This document shows positions 26,684 to 35,559 of a DNA stretch of 64,000 nt, in pieces. The stretch is from positions 1 through 64,000 of the forward strand of contig CAIOKO010000073.1 in the NCBI GenBank assembly GCA_903858935.1, written 5' to 3'. The position numbers and the translations under genes are program-made. Origin of the DNA: an uncultured Schlesneria sp. Its GTDB lineage: Bacteria; Planctomycetota; Planctomycetia; Planctomycetales; Planctomycetaceae. Below the pieces are notes generated by a model. The model saw nothing but the letters and a program-made list of their open reading frames with translations, ran no database searches and was not told the DNA's origin. Each line of letters begins with the position of its first letter. Position 1 is the first letter of the stretch.

Positions 26684-28102
26684 TCAGGCTGACTCGTCGT
26701 CTTCCACTGCCATGCCAACGAGGTCATAGTCTTTGCGCTGGACGATCTCGACGGGAACGAACATGCCGGGCTGCAGATCTTCGCCACTGACAAACACAGC
26801 ACCGTCGATTTCCGGGGCATCCATGTAGCCTCGACCAACCCAGATTCCGTCTTCGAGTTGTTCGTCGATCAGCACGTCGATTTCACTGCCCACCAGCGAA
26901 TCGCCGTATTCAAACGCGATTTCCTGCTGTAACGCCATCAATTCATCGCGCCGGGCATTTTTCACTTCTTCCGGAAGATGTCCGTCCAGCTTGATGGCAG
27001 GAGTGTCTGGTTCGTACGAATACGGGAAAACGCCCATCCGCTCGAATTGAGCTTCTTCGACGAATTGCTTCAGTTCGCCGAACTGCTCGTCTGTTTCACC
27101 AGGGAAACCAACGACGAACGTCGTTCTCATGACCAGACCGTCAACTCGATCACGCAGCTTGCGGACAAGTTCTTCAGTCTGACTTCGGTTCACTTTTCTT
27201 TGCATTCGCTTCAGCACCTGGTCGTTGATGTGCTGGAGTGGCATGTCGAGATAAGGGATCACTTTCGGCGAATCGTTAATCGCGCCGATCAGTTCATCGG
27301 TGAAGTGGATCGGGTAAAGATACATCAGCCGAATCCAATCAATCCCGTCGACCTGGTCCAGTTCCTTGATCAGGTCGACCAGTCGGACCTTGCCGTAAAG
27401 GTCAAGGCCATAATAGGTTGTGTCTTGCGCGACAATGTTTAATTCGCGTACGCCATCTTTGGCCAGTTCCTGAGCTTCGGCAATCACCATTTCGATCGGC
27501 TTGGTGATGTGCTTGCCTCGCATCTTGGGGATTGAGCAGAATGTACAGGTGCGGTCACACCCTTCTGAGATCTTCAAATACGCATAGTGTTGCGGCGTAA
27601 TCCGAAGACGTGCCCGGTCATCCATCGCTTTCATCGGTGCCGGGCGGAACAGTTCGCGTTGTTCACGAGCTCCGCCGATCAGGTGATCCGCCACCCGATT
27701 AATTTCATCACGACCGAAAACACCGACGATGTGGTCGATTTCCGGCAGTTCGTCGAGCAATGCAGGACCCAATCGCTGTGGAAGACAGCCTGCGACGATG
27801 ACTCCCTTGGTCTTCCCCGCCTTCTTCAGATCAAGCATCTCGCGAATAACGGCTTTTGATTCCGCTCGCGAACTGTCAATAAACCCGCAGGTGTTGACGA
27901 TGACAAAGTCAGCCCCGTCCGCTTCGCTGACCAGGGAGTAACCATCCAAAGCCAGCGTGCCGAGCATTTTCTCGCTGTCGACAAGGTTTTTTGGACAACC
28001 TAGCGAAACGAACGCGTAAGTTCCCTTGGACATTTGCGGCGGTCCGTCGTTTGGCGCCGGTGAAACGATTGGGTCAACAGAAGAAATAATCGGCAGCTGC
28101 AT
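26684..28102 (-). CDS. rimO: Ribosomal protein S12 methylthiotransferase RimO
   Basis: A radical-SAM enzyme that adds a methylthio group to an aspartate of ribosomal protein S12. The UPF0004 domain carries C36, C72 and C106 for the auxiliary cluster (GCPKNLVDSE, NTCGF, GCLPQR). The radical-SAM motif is SEGCDRTCTFCSIP with C182, C186 and C189. The C-terminal TRAM domain runs from about 400. FVSLGCPKNLVDSE marks RimO and not MiaB. The N-terminus has 23 residues more than the core; ATG 28033 is another candidate start. It is divergent from the YitT-like gene. Confidence 0.95.
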   Translation of the reverse strand: MQLPIISSVDPIVSPAPNDGPPQMSKGTYAFVSLGCPKNLVDSEKMLGTLALDGYSLVSEADGADFVIVNTCGFIDSSRAESKAVIREMLDLKKAGKTKGVIVAGCLPQRLGPALLDELPEIDHIVGVFGRDEINRVADHLIGGAREQRELFRPAPMKAMDDRARLRITPQHYAYLKISEGCDRTCTFCSIPKMRGKHITKPIEMVIAEAQELAKDGVRELNIVAQDTTYYGLDLYGKVRLVDLIKELDQVDGIDWIRLMYLYPIHFTDELIGAINDSPKVIPYLDMPLQHINDQVLKRMQRKVNRSQTEELVRKLRDRVDGLVMRTTFVVGFPGETDEQFGELKQFVEEAQFERMGVFPYSYEPDTPAIKLDGHLPEEVKNARRDELMALQQEIAFEYGDSLVGSEIDVLIDEQLEDGIWVGRGYMDAPEIDGAVFVSGEDLQPGMFVPVEIVQRKDYDLVGMAVEDDESA

Positions 28103-28242
28103 GTTAACTTCATTTTAAAGGACGAAAATCTGATCGATTATTCTATCGAATCATATCAGCGTCGGACAGCAAGCGACTCCGATACCATTATTCCTGGTTG
28201 CTTTGTTCAGTGCTTAAGTACCCGGGGCGGTGTGAAACACGA

Positions 28243-29277
28243 ATGGGCCGAAAGGTCGTCGTGAAGATGTTACATTCATCGCTTCCTAATTCCATGTTTC
28301 GCAGCTATACCCAAGAATCTCAGGTTTTCGGCACTTTGAAGGACGAATTTGACTTCATGACGCAATCTTCCAGCGAACTTGTGAATGCGGGTGGCAAAGA
28401 ACTTAAGCACGGGGCTTCGGCCTCCCCCCTGCACCGGCAACTCCGTGAACTGTTAAATGTCGTTCTGATTGTGCTCGGAGTCTTCTCTGCCGCGCTGGGC
28501 TTACATGGTTTCCTGCTGTCGAACAAATTCATCGATGGTGGCGTCACTGGCGTTTCCATGTTGCTGGCAAACATCACCGGACTTTCGCTTTCGGTGCTTT
28601 TACCCATCTTTAACCTGCCATTTATGGCAATGGGCTATCGGCATATCGGTTTACGATTCGCCATCCGCAGTACGTTTGCGATTTGTCTGCTGGCCGTTGT
28701 GCTGGCCACCATCCATTTCCCCGATGTGACCCAGGATCGTTTGCTCAGCGCAGTTTTCGGCGGCTTCTTCATCGGCGCGGGGATCGGTCTCGCGATTCGC
28801 GGAGGGGCGGTTCTGGACGGAACGGAAATCGCCGCGCTTCTGATCAGCAAGAAAAGTCACCTGTTGAAAGTCGGCGACGTGATCCTGGGGATCAATGTTG
28901 TGATCTTTTTCGTGGCCATTTTTGTGCTGGGAACGGAAGAGGCGCTTTATTCAATCCTCACTTATGTCACCGCTGCAAAAACTCTCGACTTCATCCTCTA
29001 TGGAATCGAACAATACACAGCCATCCTGATCGTTTCCGAGCAGAATTCTGCGATTCAACAAAGGATCATGGAAGAATTAGGACGCGGAGTCACGATCTAT
29101 AAAGCCCGTCGGGGGAAAAGTGGTGCCGACCAAGAAGTCCTTTATAGTGTTGTCACCAGGCTTGAGATCGGGAAAGTGAAAAATATCATCCAGGAATTTG
29201 ACCCATCAGCCTTTGTGGTGACTCATCCGCTATCCGATGTTCAGGGCGGAATGGTAAAGCGGACAGGACTGCACTGA
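28243..29277 (+). CDS. YitT-family membrane protein (DUF161 and DUF2179)
   Basis: An integral membrane protein with five to six hydrophobic segments in the first two thirds (VVLIVLGVFSAALGLHGF, GVSMLLANITGLSLSV, and so on) and the conserved FIDGGVTGVS and GGAVLDGTEI loops, followed by a soluble DUF2179 domain (about 240-340; ILIVSEQNSA, GRGVTIYKARRG). The family is found in most bacteria and its transport role is not settled. The start is uncertain: TTG 28198 and ATGs at 28243, 28267, 28294 and 28357 are all in frame, and none has a decisive ribosome binding site. It is divergent from rimO. Confidence 0.85.
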   Translation: MGRKVVVKMLHSSLPNSMFRSYTQESQVFGTLKDEFDFMTQSSSELVNAGGKELKHGASASPLHRQLRELLNVVLIVLGVFSAALGLHGFLLSNKFIDGGVTGVSMLLANITGLSLSVLLPIFNLPFMAMGYRHIGLRFAIRSTFAICLLAVVLATIHFPDVTQDRLLSAVFGGFFIGAGIGLAIRGGAVLDGTEIAALLISKKSHLLKVGDVILGINVVIFFVAIFVLGTEEALYSILTYVTAAKTLDFILYGIEQYTAILIVSEQNSAIQQRIMEELGRGVTIYKARRGKSGADQEVLYSVVTRLEIGKVKNIIQEFDPSAFVVTHPLSDVQGGMVKRTGLH

Positions 29278-29938
29278 GAGATATTTTGACGGTCGCCGGC
29301 ATTGAAAAGTTAATGAACAGCACGCCGCTGAAAAAAATCATCTTTTCGAGCCATAAAAAAAGTGGAAACTTTTTTTGATCGGCCTATAACCTGTCGCTTT
29401 GAGGTCAAATTCGAATTCTTTCTGTGATCTAGCGCAGTCCACGCGTTGGAAGCGTTTCTGCATCGATGAGATTTGCAGGCAGGAAAAGAAGCGTTTCCGA
29501 TCCCAAAGTTTTTTAAACTTTTGACGCTTTAATCTGACTCGCGTCAGTGATTTAGGGCATCATTTCTCGCGGATTGTCTGCATCCAGCGGACTTTTGCGG
29601 ACTACCGTCTTTGACGGGTGTCCACGAACTCAGATCATTTCGAACTGCTCTTCATTGAACTTAAGACGGACTTTCACGGAGTTGAAAGGTGCGTCGCAAA
29701 TTTTTGTTTAGCTCAAGGGACCGGCGCGTACTGCGAAGCGGTTGTAACTGTTTTCATTGTCGTGATTCGGTTGTTTTCGTTCGAGTACGGCAATTGTGCT
29801 CGGATGAAAGCGTCAGGGGTAAGCCTGTTTGCTTTGGCATCGACAGCAGGAGTCGGGTGAGGGTTCTAAAAACGAGTTTTGGTTCGCAACTTTTGTGTTC
29901 TTACGTTTTTCTATTCAACAGAGAAGGTGTTCGTTTAA
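29278..29938. other. Long intergenic stretch before the PEP-CTERM gene
   Basis: 660 bases without a supported gene. It starts with the A/T palindrome at 29355-29376. Two similar GAAGCGTTTC copies occur near 29449 and 29489. The part nearest the PEP-CTERM gene is AT-rich and may hold its promoter and a long 5' leader. Confidence 0.5.
29355..29376 (+). terminator. Possible terminator, A/T stem with T-run
   Basis: AAAAAAAGT-ggaa-ACTTTTTTT forms a 9-base-pair stem and ends in seven T, about 80 bases behind the YitT-like gene. The stem is almost only A-T pairs, so it is weak. Confidence 0.45.
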
Positions 29939-30727
29939 ATGGTGCGCGTTTCAAGTTGGAAGATTTTTTCCGGCATCTTTACGATGGCTCTCGTACTATC
30001 ATCAACCGCCGGGATTCAAGCTGGCCTGATTTCAAACGGTGACTTCAGTCAGTTCACAAGCAGCGCCCCAGGGGGCGGCCCCACTCAGATCAATAATACG
30101 AGTACCGGTGGATACGCCAGTCTGAAAGATTGGACTGTCGGTACCACTCTTGGTAGCCCCAATACGGTGCTGAACTCATACGCTTTCATTACCCAGACTA
30201 CGGGGCCAAATGCGTACACGTTTTACTACCCGTCTCAGAGCGGGACGATCGGTCTCTGGAGCAACCCTGGAGCGACTCCTTCCGGTCAGCAGTATGCGGT
30301 GACCCTCGACGGCTACCAGAAAGCCGCGACTCTTTCGCAAACTTTGACGGGCCTCACTGCAGGCGCGTCCTACCAGGTGACTTTTGACTGGGCGGCCGTT
30401 CAATACACAACGGCGACAGGAAACTACACAGAACAGTTCAAGGTCTCGTTTGGCGGATCGAGCCAGACGACCGCCTTGCAATCGATCGCCAGTAAAGGGC
30501 ACTCCAACTGGATCTCGGAGTCCTTTAATTTCACGGCCGACGCCGCCACTGACACCTTGACGTTCTTGTCGTTGGGAACCCCAAGCGGAGGTCCTCCAGT
30601 CGGTTTGCTAAGTAACGTTAATGTCGCACCGGTGCCAGAACCCTCATCAATGTTGATGCTGGGCCTTGGCGGGGTTTGTCTCGTCGGTCTTCGGGTTCGC
30701 CGGAATCGCCTTGCAAAGGCCGCTTGA
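29939..30727 (+). CDS. PEP-CTERM sorted surface protein
   Basis: An exported protein of 262 residues with a signal peptide (about 1-28) and a C-terminal sorting signal: VPEPSSMLMLGLGG, a hydrophobic span, then the basic tail RVRRNRLAK. The rest is Gly, Ser and Thr-rich beta sequence, with NGDFSQF at the mature N-terminus and FTFDWA-like strands, similar to carbohydrate-binding-type jelly rolls. PEP-CTERM proteins are anchored or released by an exosortase; none is in this window. It is preceded by a long leader and GAAGGTG. Single gene. Confidence 0.88.
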   Translation: MVRVSSWKIFSGIFTMALVLSSTAGIQAGLISNGDFSQFTSSAPGGGPTQINNTSTGGYASLKDWTVGTTLGSPNTVLNSYAFITQTTGPNAYTFYYPSQSGTIGLWSNPGATPSGQQYAVTLDGYQKAATLSQTLTGLTAGASYQVTFDWAAVQYTTATGNYTEQFKVSFGGSSQTTALQSIASKGHSNWISESFNFTADAATDTLTFLSLGTPSGGPPVGLLSNVNVAPVPEPSSMLMLGLGGVCLVGLRVRRNRLAKAA

Positions 30728-30907
30728 TTTTCAATAACCACCGATTACGGATTTCAAGTGCTTTGTGCTGTCGAAATGGACGGTCTCTAAGATAGCCGCT
30801 GTCGCTTGATCGCATTCCTCTCGGTTCGTTTGGTAATCAGCATTACGTCCACGTCTGGCCGAACTTGTTCTGCTCAGCCTCTGAAGTAGAACAAGTTCGG
30901 TCAGTTT

Positions 30908-31510
30908 CTATTTGTGGTTAAGCGAGTTCTCGATATCCGATGCAAACTCATTGAGACGGCCGATTGAGACTGAACCTTGGACTGCTGCTTTGGTTAGCGT
31001 CGATGGCTTCATGATTGTGCTGACGATCATCCACACAAATAGCACAACCAGCCCCGCCCCGAAGCATCGCAAGACAACCGACATGATCCACCTGATTTCG
31101 GCTTGCTCAGGCGAGAGTTTTTCGTCGCCTGTCAGCGAATCGCACAGAGGTGTTCGCGTCGGAACTGGTACGCTTGCTGCCGATCCTTCCTCGGTTGACT
31201 GATTTGGAAATGGAGACCTGGAGAATTGGGCTCCGGTTTCCATCGCGGCAGGACTGGTCATTGCTGAACTAATCGGCATCCCGGAGTTGACGGCTTGATT
31301 TGGGTGAGACGATGGGGGCTTTGTTGTCGCCTCAAACAACGGAGCATCGGCTTTACGTAGCATCAGCACTTCGTCGATGACATCTTCAACAGGGGTTGGT
31401 GCCAACACCGAGTGGACAGCAGGCAACGAATCCGATGTTGACGGCTCAAATATTATGACCGATCCATTCTCGGTAAGACGGATCTGGTTGCCGAGAACGA
31501 GCCAATGCAA
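30908..31510 (-). CDS. Single-span membrane protein, unknown, possibly 5'-truncated
   Basis: A protein of 200 residues with one clear membrane helix (about 146-166, VVLRCFGAGLVVLFVWMIV) and a long Ser/Pro/Thr-rich stretch before it, so it may be a sensor- or anchor-type protein. I do not recognise it. The frame begins with TTG 31510 just after a stop, without ribosome binding site, and its first residues (WLVLGNQIRLTENGSVIIFE) read like the inside of a domain. It abuts the decayed gene on the other strand, so its 5' part may be missing. ATG 31365 is an inner alternative. Confidence 0.5.
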   Translation of the reverse strand: MHWLVLGNQIRLTENGSVIIFEPSTSDSLPAVHSVLAPTPVEDVIDEVLMLRKADAPLFEATTKPPSSHPNQAVNSGMPISSAMTSPAAMETGAQFSRSPFPNQSTEEGSAASVPVPTRTPLCDSLTGDEKLSPEQAEIRWIMSVVLRCFGAGLVVLFVWMIVSTIMKPSTLTKAAVQGSVSIGRLNEFASDIENSLNHK

Positions 31511-32387
31511 CCCGAGCCGCTTCTATGAAGAATCGCAATGGGCCAAAACAGGAGGTCGAATTGCCCTGGCAGGTCACCGCGCCCCATTTCGATTCGACAA
31601 GCTGGAGCTTGAACCGCTCGAGCCTTCTTCGTTTCCACCGGTTCCTCCACTCGGCGCGGGGGGAAATCTGCTGGCTCTGATTGATCCGGTCCGAGATTCC
31701 CGAAAGGGCCAATGGACAAAAAACGCCGACGGACTTCTTACTCCCGTTTTTCCAGGCTCCCGATTAGTAGTTCCTGCTGTTCCACCAGAACGATACGTGA
31801 TCACCGCAGATGGTGAACGCCGACAAGAAGACCGCGAATGGAGTTTCGGCCTCGTTGTCGGCGGACATCCGTGCATCGTTTCGATCGATGCCGCAGGTTC
31901 TCAAACCGGATTAGAGCTACTTGACGATAAGTGGTTTCGGGATAAGGTGAATTTCACGCGACCTCTATTACCGCAAGGAAAACGATTAAAAGTCCGTTGT
32001 TTCGTTCTGCCAGACACGGTTTTTGTCACGTGCGACGACAAAGAAGCAGTCAAATGGCACGGTGACGCACGTTGATTGTCGCTGAAACAAAACCTTTTTT
32101 TACCGCCGAAGTACTCAGAAATTGATCGTTTGCAACTATGGATTGGGGAGTGGGAATCAGAATTCCTGATTCGCGAACTCACGCTCAAACCACTGAGCGA
32201 CGAAGAAGCGGCTCGAGTCGCAAGCAACTCCAGTAGCCCCTCCCGGTCGGAATCAAACGCGCCGGTGAGCGTCTCAAGGTTGTCCGTCCACTGGCGGCAA
32301 ATTGGAGTCACCATTTATTGTGAATCAGGCTTGCGTCCGCGAAGCGAGACGATCATTCTGACGACGCGCAAACGTTTGTTTATCTAA
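31455..32387 (+). pseudogene. Decayed tandem LamG/concanavalin-like protein with in-frame TGA
   Basis: Two open frames in the same reading phase (to 32075 and from 32076) are divided only by TGA 32073-32075. Read through, they give one sequence: a domain end FRFDKLELEPLE, then a full domain from LLALIDPVRDSRKGQW through VTCDDKEAVKWHGDAR, stop, then LFLPPKY...LQLWIGEWESEF and ELTLKPLSDEE. The two ends are repeats of the same module, as in planctomycete proteins of this sort. The N-terminal part of the first module is missing; left of about 31510 the DNA belongs to the opposite strand's gene. The remnant is probably a pseudogene, or the TGA is a sequencing error. No start codon of the original gene can be named. 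Confidence 0.7.
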
Positions 32388-32429
32388 CTGGTTCGCAGAT
32401 CTGTGATTTGCTGCCTTGGGGAGTTTGTC

Positions 32430-33770
32430 ATGCGTTCCGAGTTTTGTCGTAAATTTCCTGTTGTATCGTCGTCCGCAAGTTTGATTTGTCGCGTCACCGC
32501 GGTTCTGCTGATGATCGGTGCGCAGTTGTGGGCCGACGATGCCTTTCACTTCCGGGTCGAATCGAACCTGAAAGCGGGTGTGGCGAAGGTCGATATTACT
32601 CCCCCTGCCGATACTCCGGTCGTGGGACATGTCCGTCCGACAAACGGCGTGCGAGATCCCATTCGAGCCGGTGTGCTGCTGCTGGCCAATGAACAGACGC
32701 AGGCCGCGATCGTCACACTCGATCTGATCAATTCACCTACTGAGATGGTCGAAGCGCTGCGGGACGCGATCGCTCAGAAAACGGAGACTCCACGCGAAAA
32801 TATCATGGTCGCGGCCTCGCACAATCATTCAGGACCGGGGTGGACACGCGAGTCGCCATGGAGTCGCGAAATGGTCTTAAAGATCGGCGCGGCGGCAGCG
32901 GATGCGGTGAAAGAGATGCGTCCGGTCACGATAGGGTATGGCGAAGATCGCATTGACTTCAACATCAACCGCAGAAAGGTAATTAATGGCCGCGCCGTTG
33001 TGCGGCTCGATCCTGACGGTCCCTGCGATCATCGTGTGAAGGTTCTGCGCTTTGACGACGGACGGACCCTGCAGCCGATGGCGGTTCTGATGCACGCGGT
33101 CTGCCATCCTTGTGTGTTCACCTGGGGCGACAAACTCACACCGCCATTTCCAAACGGGTTCCCCAAGATCAGTGCAGACTTTCCCGGCGAGGCACAGACA
33201 TTCGTCGAAACCGTTTATGGGCCAAACACAAGGACGATGTTTCTGCAAGGTTGTGCAGGAGACATCCGGCCCAACCTGCCCGGGATGCCTTATCGCTGTG
33301 GCGATGAAGCTGACATCAAATGGACGGGACGCAGTCTTGGATGTGCTGTAGTTCGATCTGTCGATCGCAGTGCTGTGCGGGAAGAGCTGGCCAAACGTAA
33401 GACCATCTACCCTCTGAAATGTGCGACGAGCGTCATTCCACTTCCTGGCAAAACGGAAAAACAAGCCTGCGAAATGCAAGCCATGCGAATTGGTGACTTC
33501 CTGCTTTTGACGATGCCCGGCGAACCGATGGTGGAGTACGGTTTTCAGATTGAAAAGGCGATCGCCGACCGGGCTATCCCGATCGTCGTCGGCTATGCAA
33601 ACGGCAGCCTGGGCTATATCTGTACCGCCGAATCGCATCAGTACGGAGGCTATGAACCAAACATGTCTCCCCTGCTCCCTGAGGCCGAACCGCTGATCCT
33701 GAACGAACTGGGTCGACTGTCCGATAAAGTGCTCGCGGACGTGTTCGAGTCGTTCAAACCCACGAAATAA
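32430..33770 (+). CDS. Neutral/alkaline ceramidase-like secreted protein
   Basis: A secreted protein of 446 residues whose signal peptide (about 1-35) ends before DDAFHF. It shows the ceramidase N-domain pattern: AGVAKVDITPPADTPVVGH at the start, VTLDLINSP, then the metal-site-like SHNHSGPGW (about 130), HAVCHPCVF, SADFPGE and FLQGCAGDIRP. Family members hydrolyse ceramide or work on other small amide substrates; in planctomycetes there are many paralogs with unknown substrates. GGGGAG precedes ATG 32430; the frame is open to 32403. Confidence 0.87.
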   Translation: MRSEFCRKFPVVSSSASLICRVTAVLLMIGAQLWADDAFHFRVESNLKAGVAKVDITPPADTPVVGHVRPTNGVRDPIRAGVLLLANEQTQAAIVTLDLINSPTEMVEALRDAIAQKTETPRENIMVAASHNHSGPGWTRESPWSREMVLKIGAAAADAVKEMRPVTIGYGEDRIDFNINRRKVINGRAVVRLDPDGPCDHRVKVLRFDDGRTLQPMAVLMHAVCHPCVFTWGDKLTPPFPNGFPKISADFPGEAQTFVETVYGPNTRTMFLQGCAGDIRPNLPGMPYRCGDEADIKWTGRSLGCAVVRSVDRSAVREELAKRKTIYPLKCATSVIPLPGKTEKQACEMQAMRIGDFLLLTMPGEPMVEYGFQIEKAIADRAIPIVVGYANGSLGYICTAESHQYGGYEPNMSPLLPEAEPLILNELGRLSDKVLADVFESFKPTK

Positions 33771-33857
33771 GAAGTCACGTTCTTGGTCACATCGAACGTC
33801 TAAAACGAGTCATAGTGGCGTGAACTCAATTTCAACTCGAAAGGAACACAGATCACA

Positions 33858-34706
33858 ATGAGCAATTCAGACGAAGCCGCACGCCGAGCTTATTGGGCAC
33901 AGCAGATGGAAGCGGGTTACGAGGTTGTCCAACGTGTATTGAAGTTTGAAGTCAACGAATGTGGCGAGGGCTTCGCATCATTACGCGACGCGGCGGAAGC
34001 GGTTGGTGTGGAAATGCTTTTCTCAACCACCAAGATCGCCGGGGAACTCGACCGTGTCTTCTTCATGCGAGAGAGCTTAGTCAACGACGTGATGGCGGTT
34101 TGTCGAGCTATGAACGAACGGGGCTGGATCTTGAAGATCGAGGACGGATATCGCTCGCTGGAGATGCAGGGAAAGCTGGTCCGCAAGCCAGAAGTGTTTG
34201 ATGTGATCCTGAAGAAATGTATCTGGGAAAACGGAGGGGAAATTCCGCCAGTGGAACTGGTCTTTCGCCGTGCGATGGTCCTGGTGGCAAATATCCCGAA
34301 GATTGGCACACACATGTCCGGATCGGCAATCGATGTCTCGGTCTTTCGACGAGACGACGGCGCCGAGGTGTGGCGCGGCAATTCCTATCTCGAAATGAGC
34401 GAACGGACGCCGATGCTGTCGCCGTTCGTCGAAGACGAGGCACTACGCAATCGCCTGGAGATCACGGCGATGCTGGAAGCACAGGGGTTCGTTCACTTCC
34501 CGTTCGAGTTCTGGCACTTCAATAAGCACGACGCCTTGGGCAATGTCGTCGCCGGTATAAAATCCGTCGCCCGCTTCGGACCAGTCGATTGGGACCCGAA
34601 GACGAACCGGGTGACGGCTGTCGCTGATCCGATGAGTCCCCTGAACCCGATGTCGGTCATTGAACAAGAAATTGTGGCAGCCCTGGATCGCGCGAAACGC
34701 CATTAA
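33858..34706 (+). CDS. M15D-type D-alanyl-D-alanine dipeptidase (VanX/DdpX-like)
   Basis: A zinc dipeptidase of 282 residues. The zinc ligands are H152 and D159 (GTHMSGSAIDVSVF) and H220, with the catalytic base E217 (FPFEFWHF, the counterpart of EWWHF). DGYRS at 96-100 is the arginine loop. It should cut D-Ala-D-Ala or related dipeptides from cell-wall turnover. No vanHA genes are close, so it is for recycling, not for vancomycin resistance. No signal peptide. The upstream AAGGAAC supports ATG 33858. Confidence 0.85.
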   Translation: MSNSDEAARRAYWAQQMEAGYEVVQRVLKFEVNECGEGFASLRDAAEAVGVEMLFSTTKIAGELDRVFFMRESLVNDVMAVCRAMNERGWILKIEDGYRSLEMQGKLVRKPEVFDVILKKCIWENGGEIPPVELVFRRAMVLVANIPKIGTHMSGSAIDVSVFRRDDGAEVWRGNSYLEMSERTPMLSPFVEDEALRNRLEITAMLEAQGFVHFPFEFWHFNKHDALGNVVAGIKSVARFGPVDWDPKTNRVTAVADPMSPLNPMSVIEQEIVAALDRAKRH

Positions 34707-34827
34707 TCAAAGAGAACCTCGCACAAAGAAGAGCGAGACGTGACACTCGCTTAGGAACGTGTTAGAAGTAATCGACATGTTTTGGTGAATTTTGTTGATT
34801 TTCTGCTCTTGATGATGAGGTGCGATC

Positions 34828-35433
34828 ATGTTGAATGCCATATTAATGACGCTGCTCATTGTGGGCGGGGTGCTTTTTATTGCAGCGTTGTGGCTTGTCT
34901 CCATTTATAATGGACTGACGATCAGCCGTAACCAGTTCAAAAATGCATTTGCACAGATTGATGTGCAGCTGAAACGTCGATACGACCTGATTCCGAATCT
35001 TGTCGAAAGCGTTAAGGGTTACATGGCTCATGAAAGTGGGACTCTGGATGCCGTGATCAAGGCTCGTAATAGTGCCCTCAGTGCCGGGCAATCTGCCGCT
35101 GCTAACCCGGGTGATGCGTCCACCATGAAGGAACTTGGCCGAGCCGAAGGGGAGCTTGGTGGAGCCCTGGGACGACTGTTCGCTCTTTCTGAGGCCTATC
35201 CTGACCTCAAGGCAAACACCAACATGCTCGCCTTACAGGAGGAATTGACCGCGACCGAGAACAAAATCGGATTTGCTCGTCAGGCCTTTAATGATGCGGT
35301 TACGACGTACAACAACGCTCGTGCAGTCTTTCCGGCCGTGATGTTCGCGGGGATGTTTGGCTTCAATGAAGCGCAACTTCTGGAAATCGAATCAGCCGCT
35401 CGCGAAGCTCCGAAGGTTTCCTTTGGAAAATAG
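34828..35433 (+). CDS. lemA: LemA family protein
   Basis: A protein of 201 residues with one N-terminal membrane helix (about 3-25) and a cytoplasm-facing alpha-helical core. NGLTISRNQFKNAFAQIDVQLKRRYDLIPNLVESVKGY is the family signature. The function is not firmly known, but LemA genes are usually beside M48/HtpX-like proteases, as here: the next gene is one. GAGGTGCGATC is an excellent ribosome binding site for the ATG. Confidence 0.95.
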   Translation: MLNAILMTLLIVGGVLFIAALWLVSIYNGLTISRNQFKNAFAQIDVQLKRRYDLIPNLVESVKGYMAHESGTLDAVIKARNSALSAGQSAAANPGDASTMKELGRAEGELGGALGRLFALSEAYPDLKANTNMLALQEELTATENKIGFARQAFNDAVTTYNNARAVFPAVMFAGMFGFNEAQLLEIESAAREAPKVSFGK

Positions 35434-35559
35434 ACTCAAGATTCGCACGGGCTGAACCCCATGCTAAGAAAACGCGAAGCGATGAAGGTTTTTTCGGTTT
35501 ATCAACTGAACGGAATCGACGTTGCAGAAGACTCGGTGAACTCTTCCTGCTGAGAATCC

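Noticed and set aside
29355-29376. Strong terminator behind the YitT-like gene
   Set aside because: The stem is almost only A-T pairs; kept as a weak feature, not as a firm terminator.
29618-29860. 80-residue frame upstream of the PEP-CTERM gene
   Set aside because: No ribosome binding site and no recognisable composition; more likely leader DNA.
31377-31454. Earlier start for the modular plus-strand frame
   Set aside because: Here the minus-strand frame has better coding character and the plus frame does not match the module.
33858-34706. Vancomycin-resistance gene vanX
   Set aside because: Fold and zinc motif match the M15D dipeptidases, but no vanH, vanA, vanR or vanS genes are near; a cell-wall recycling role is more likely.
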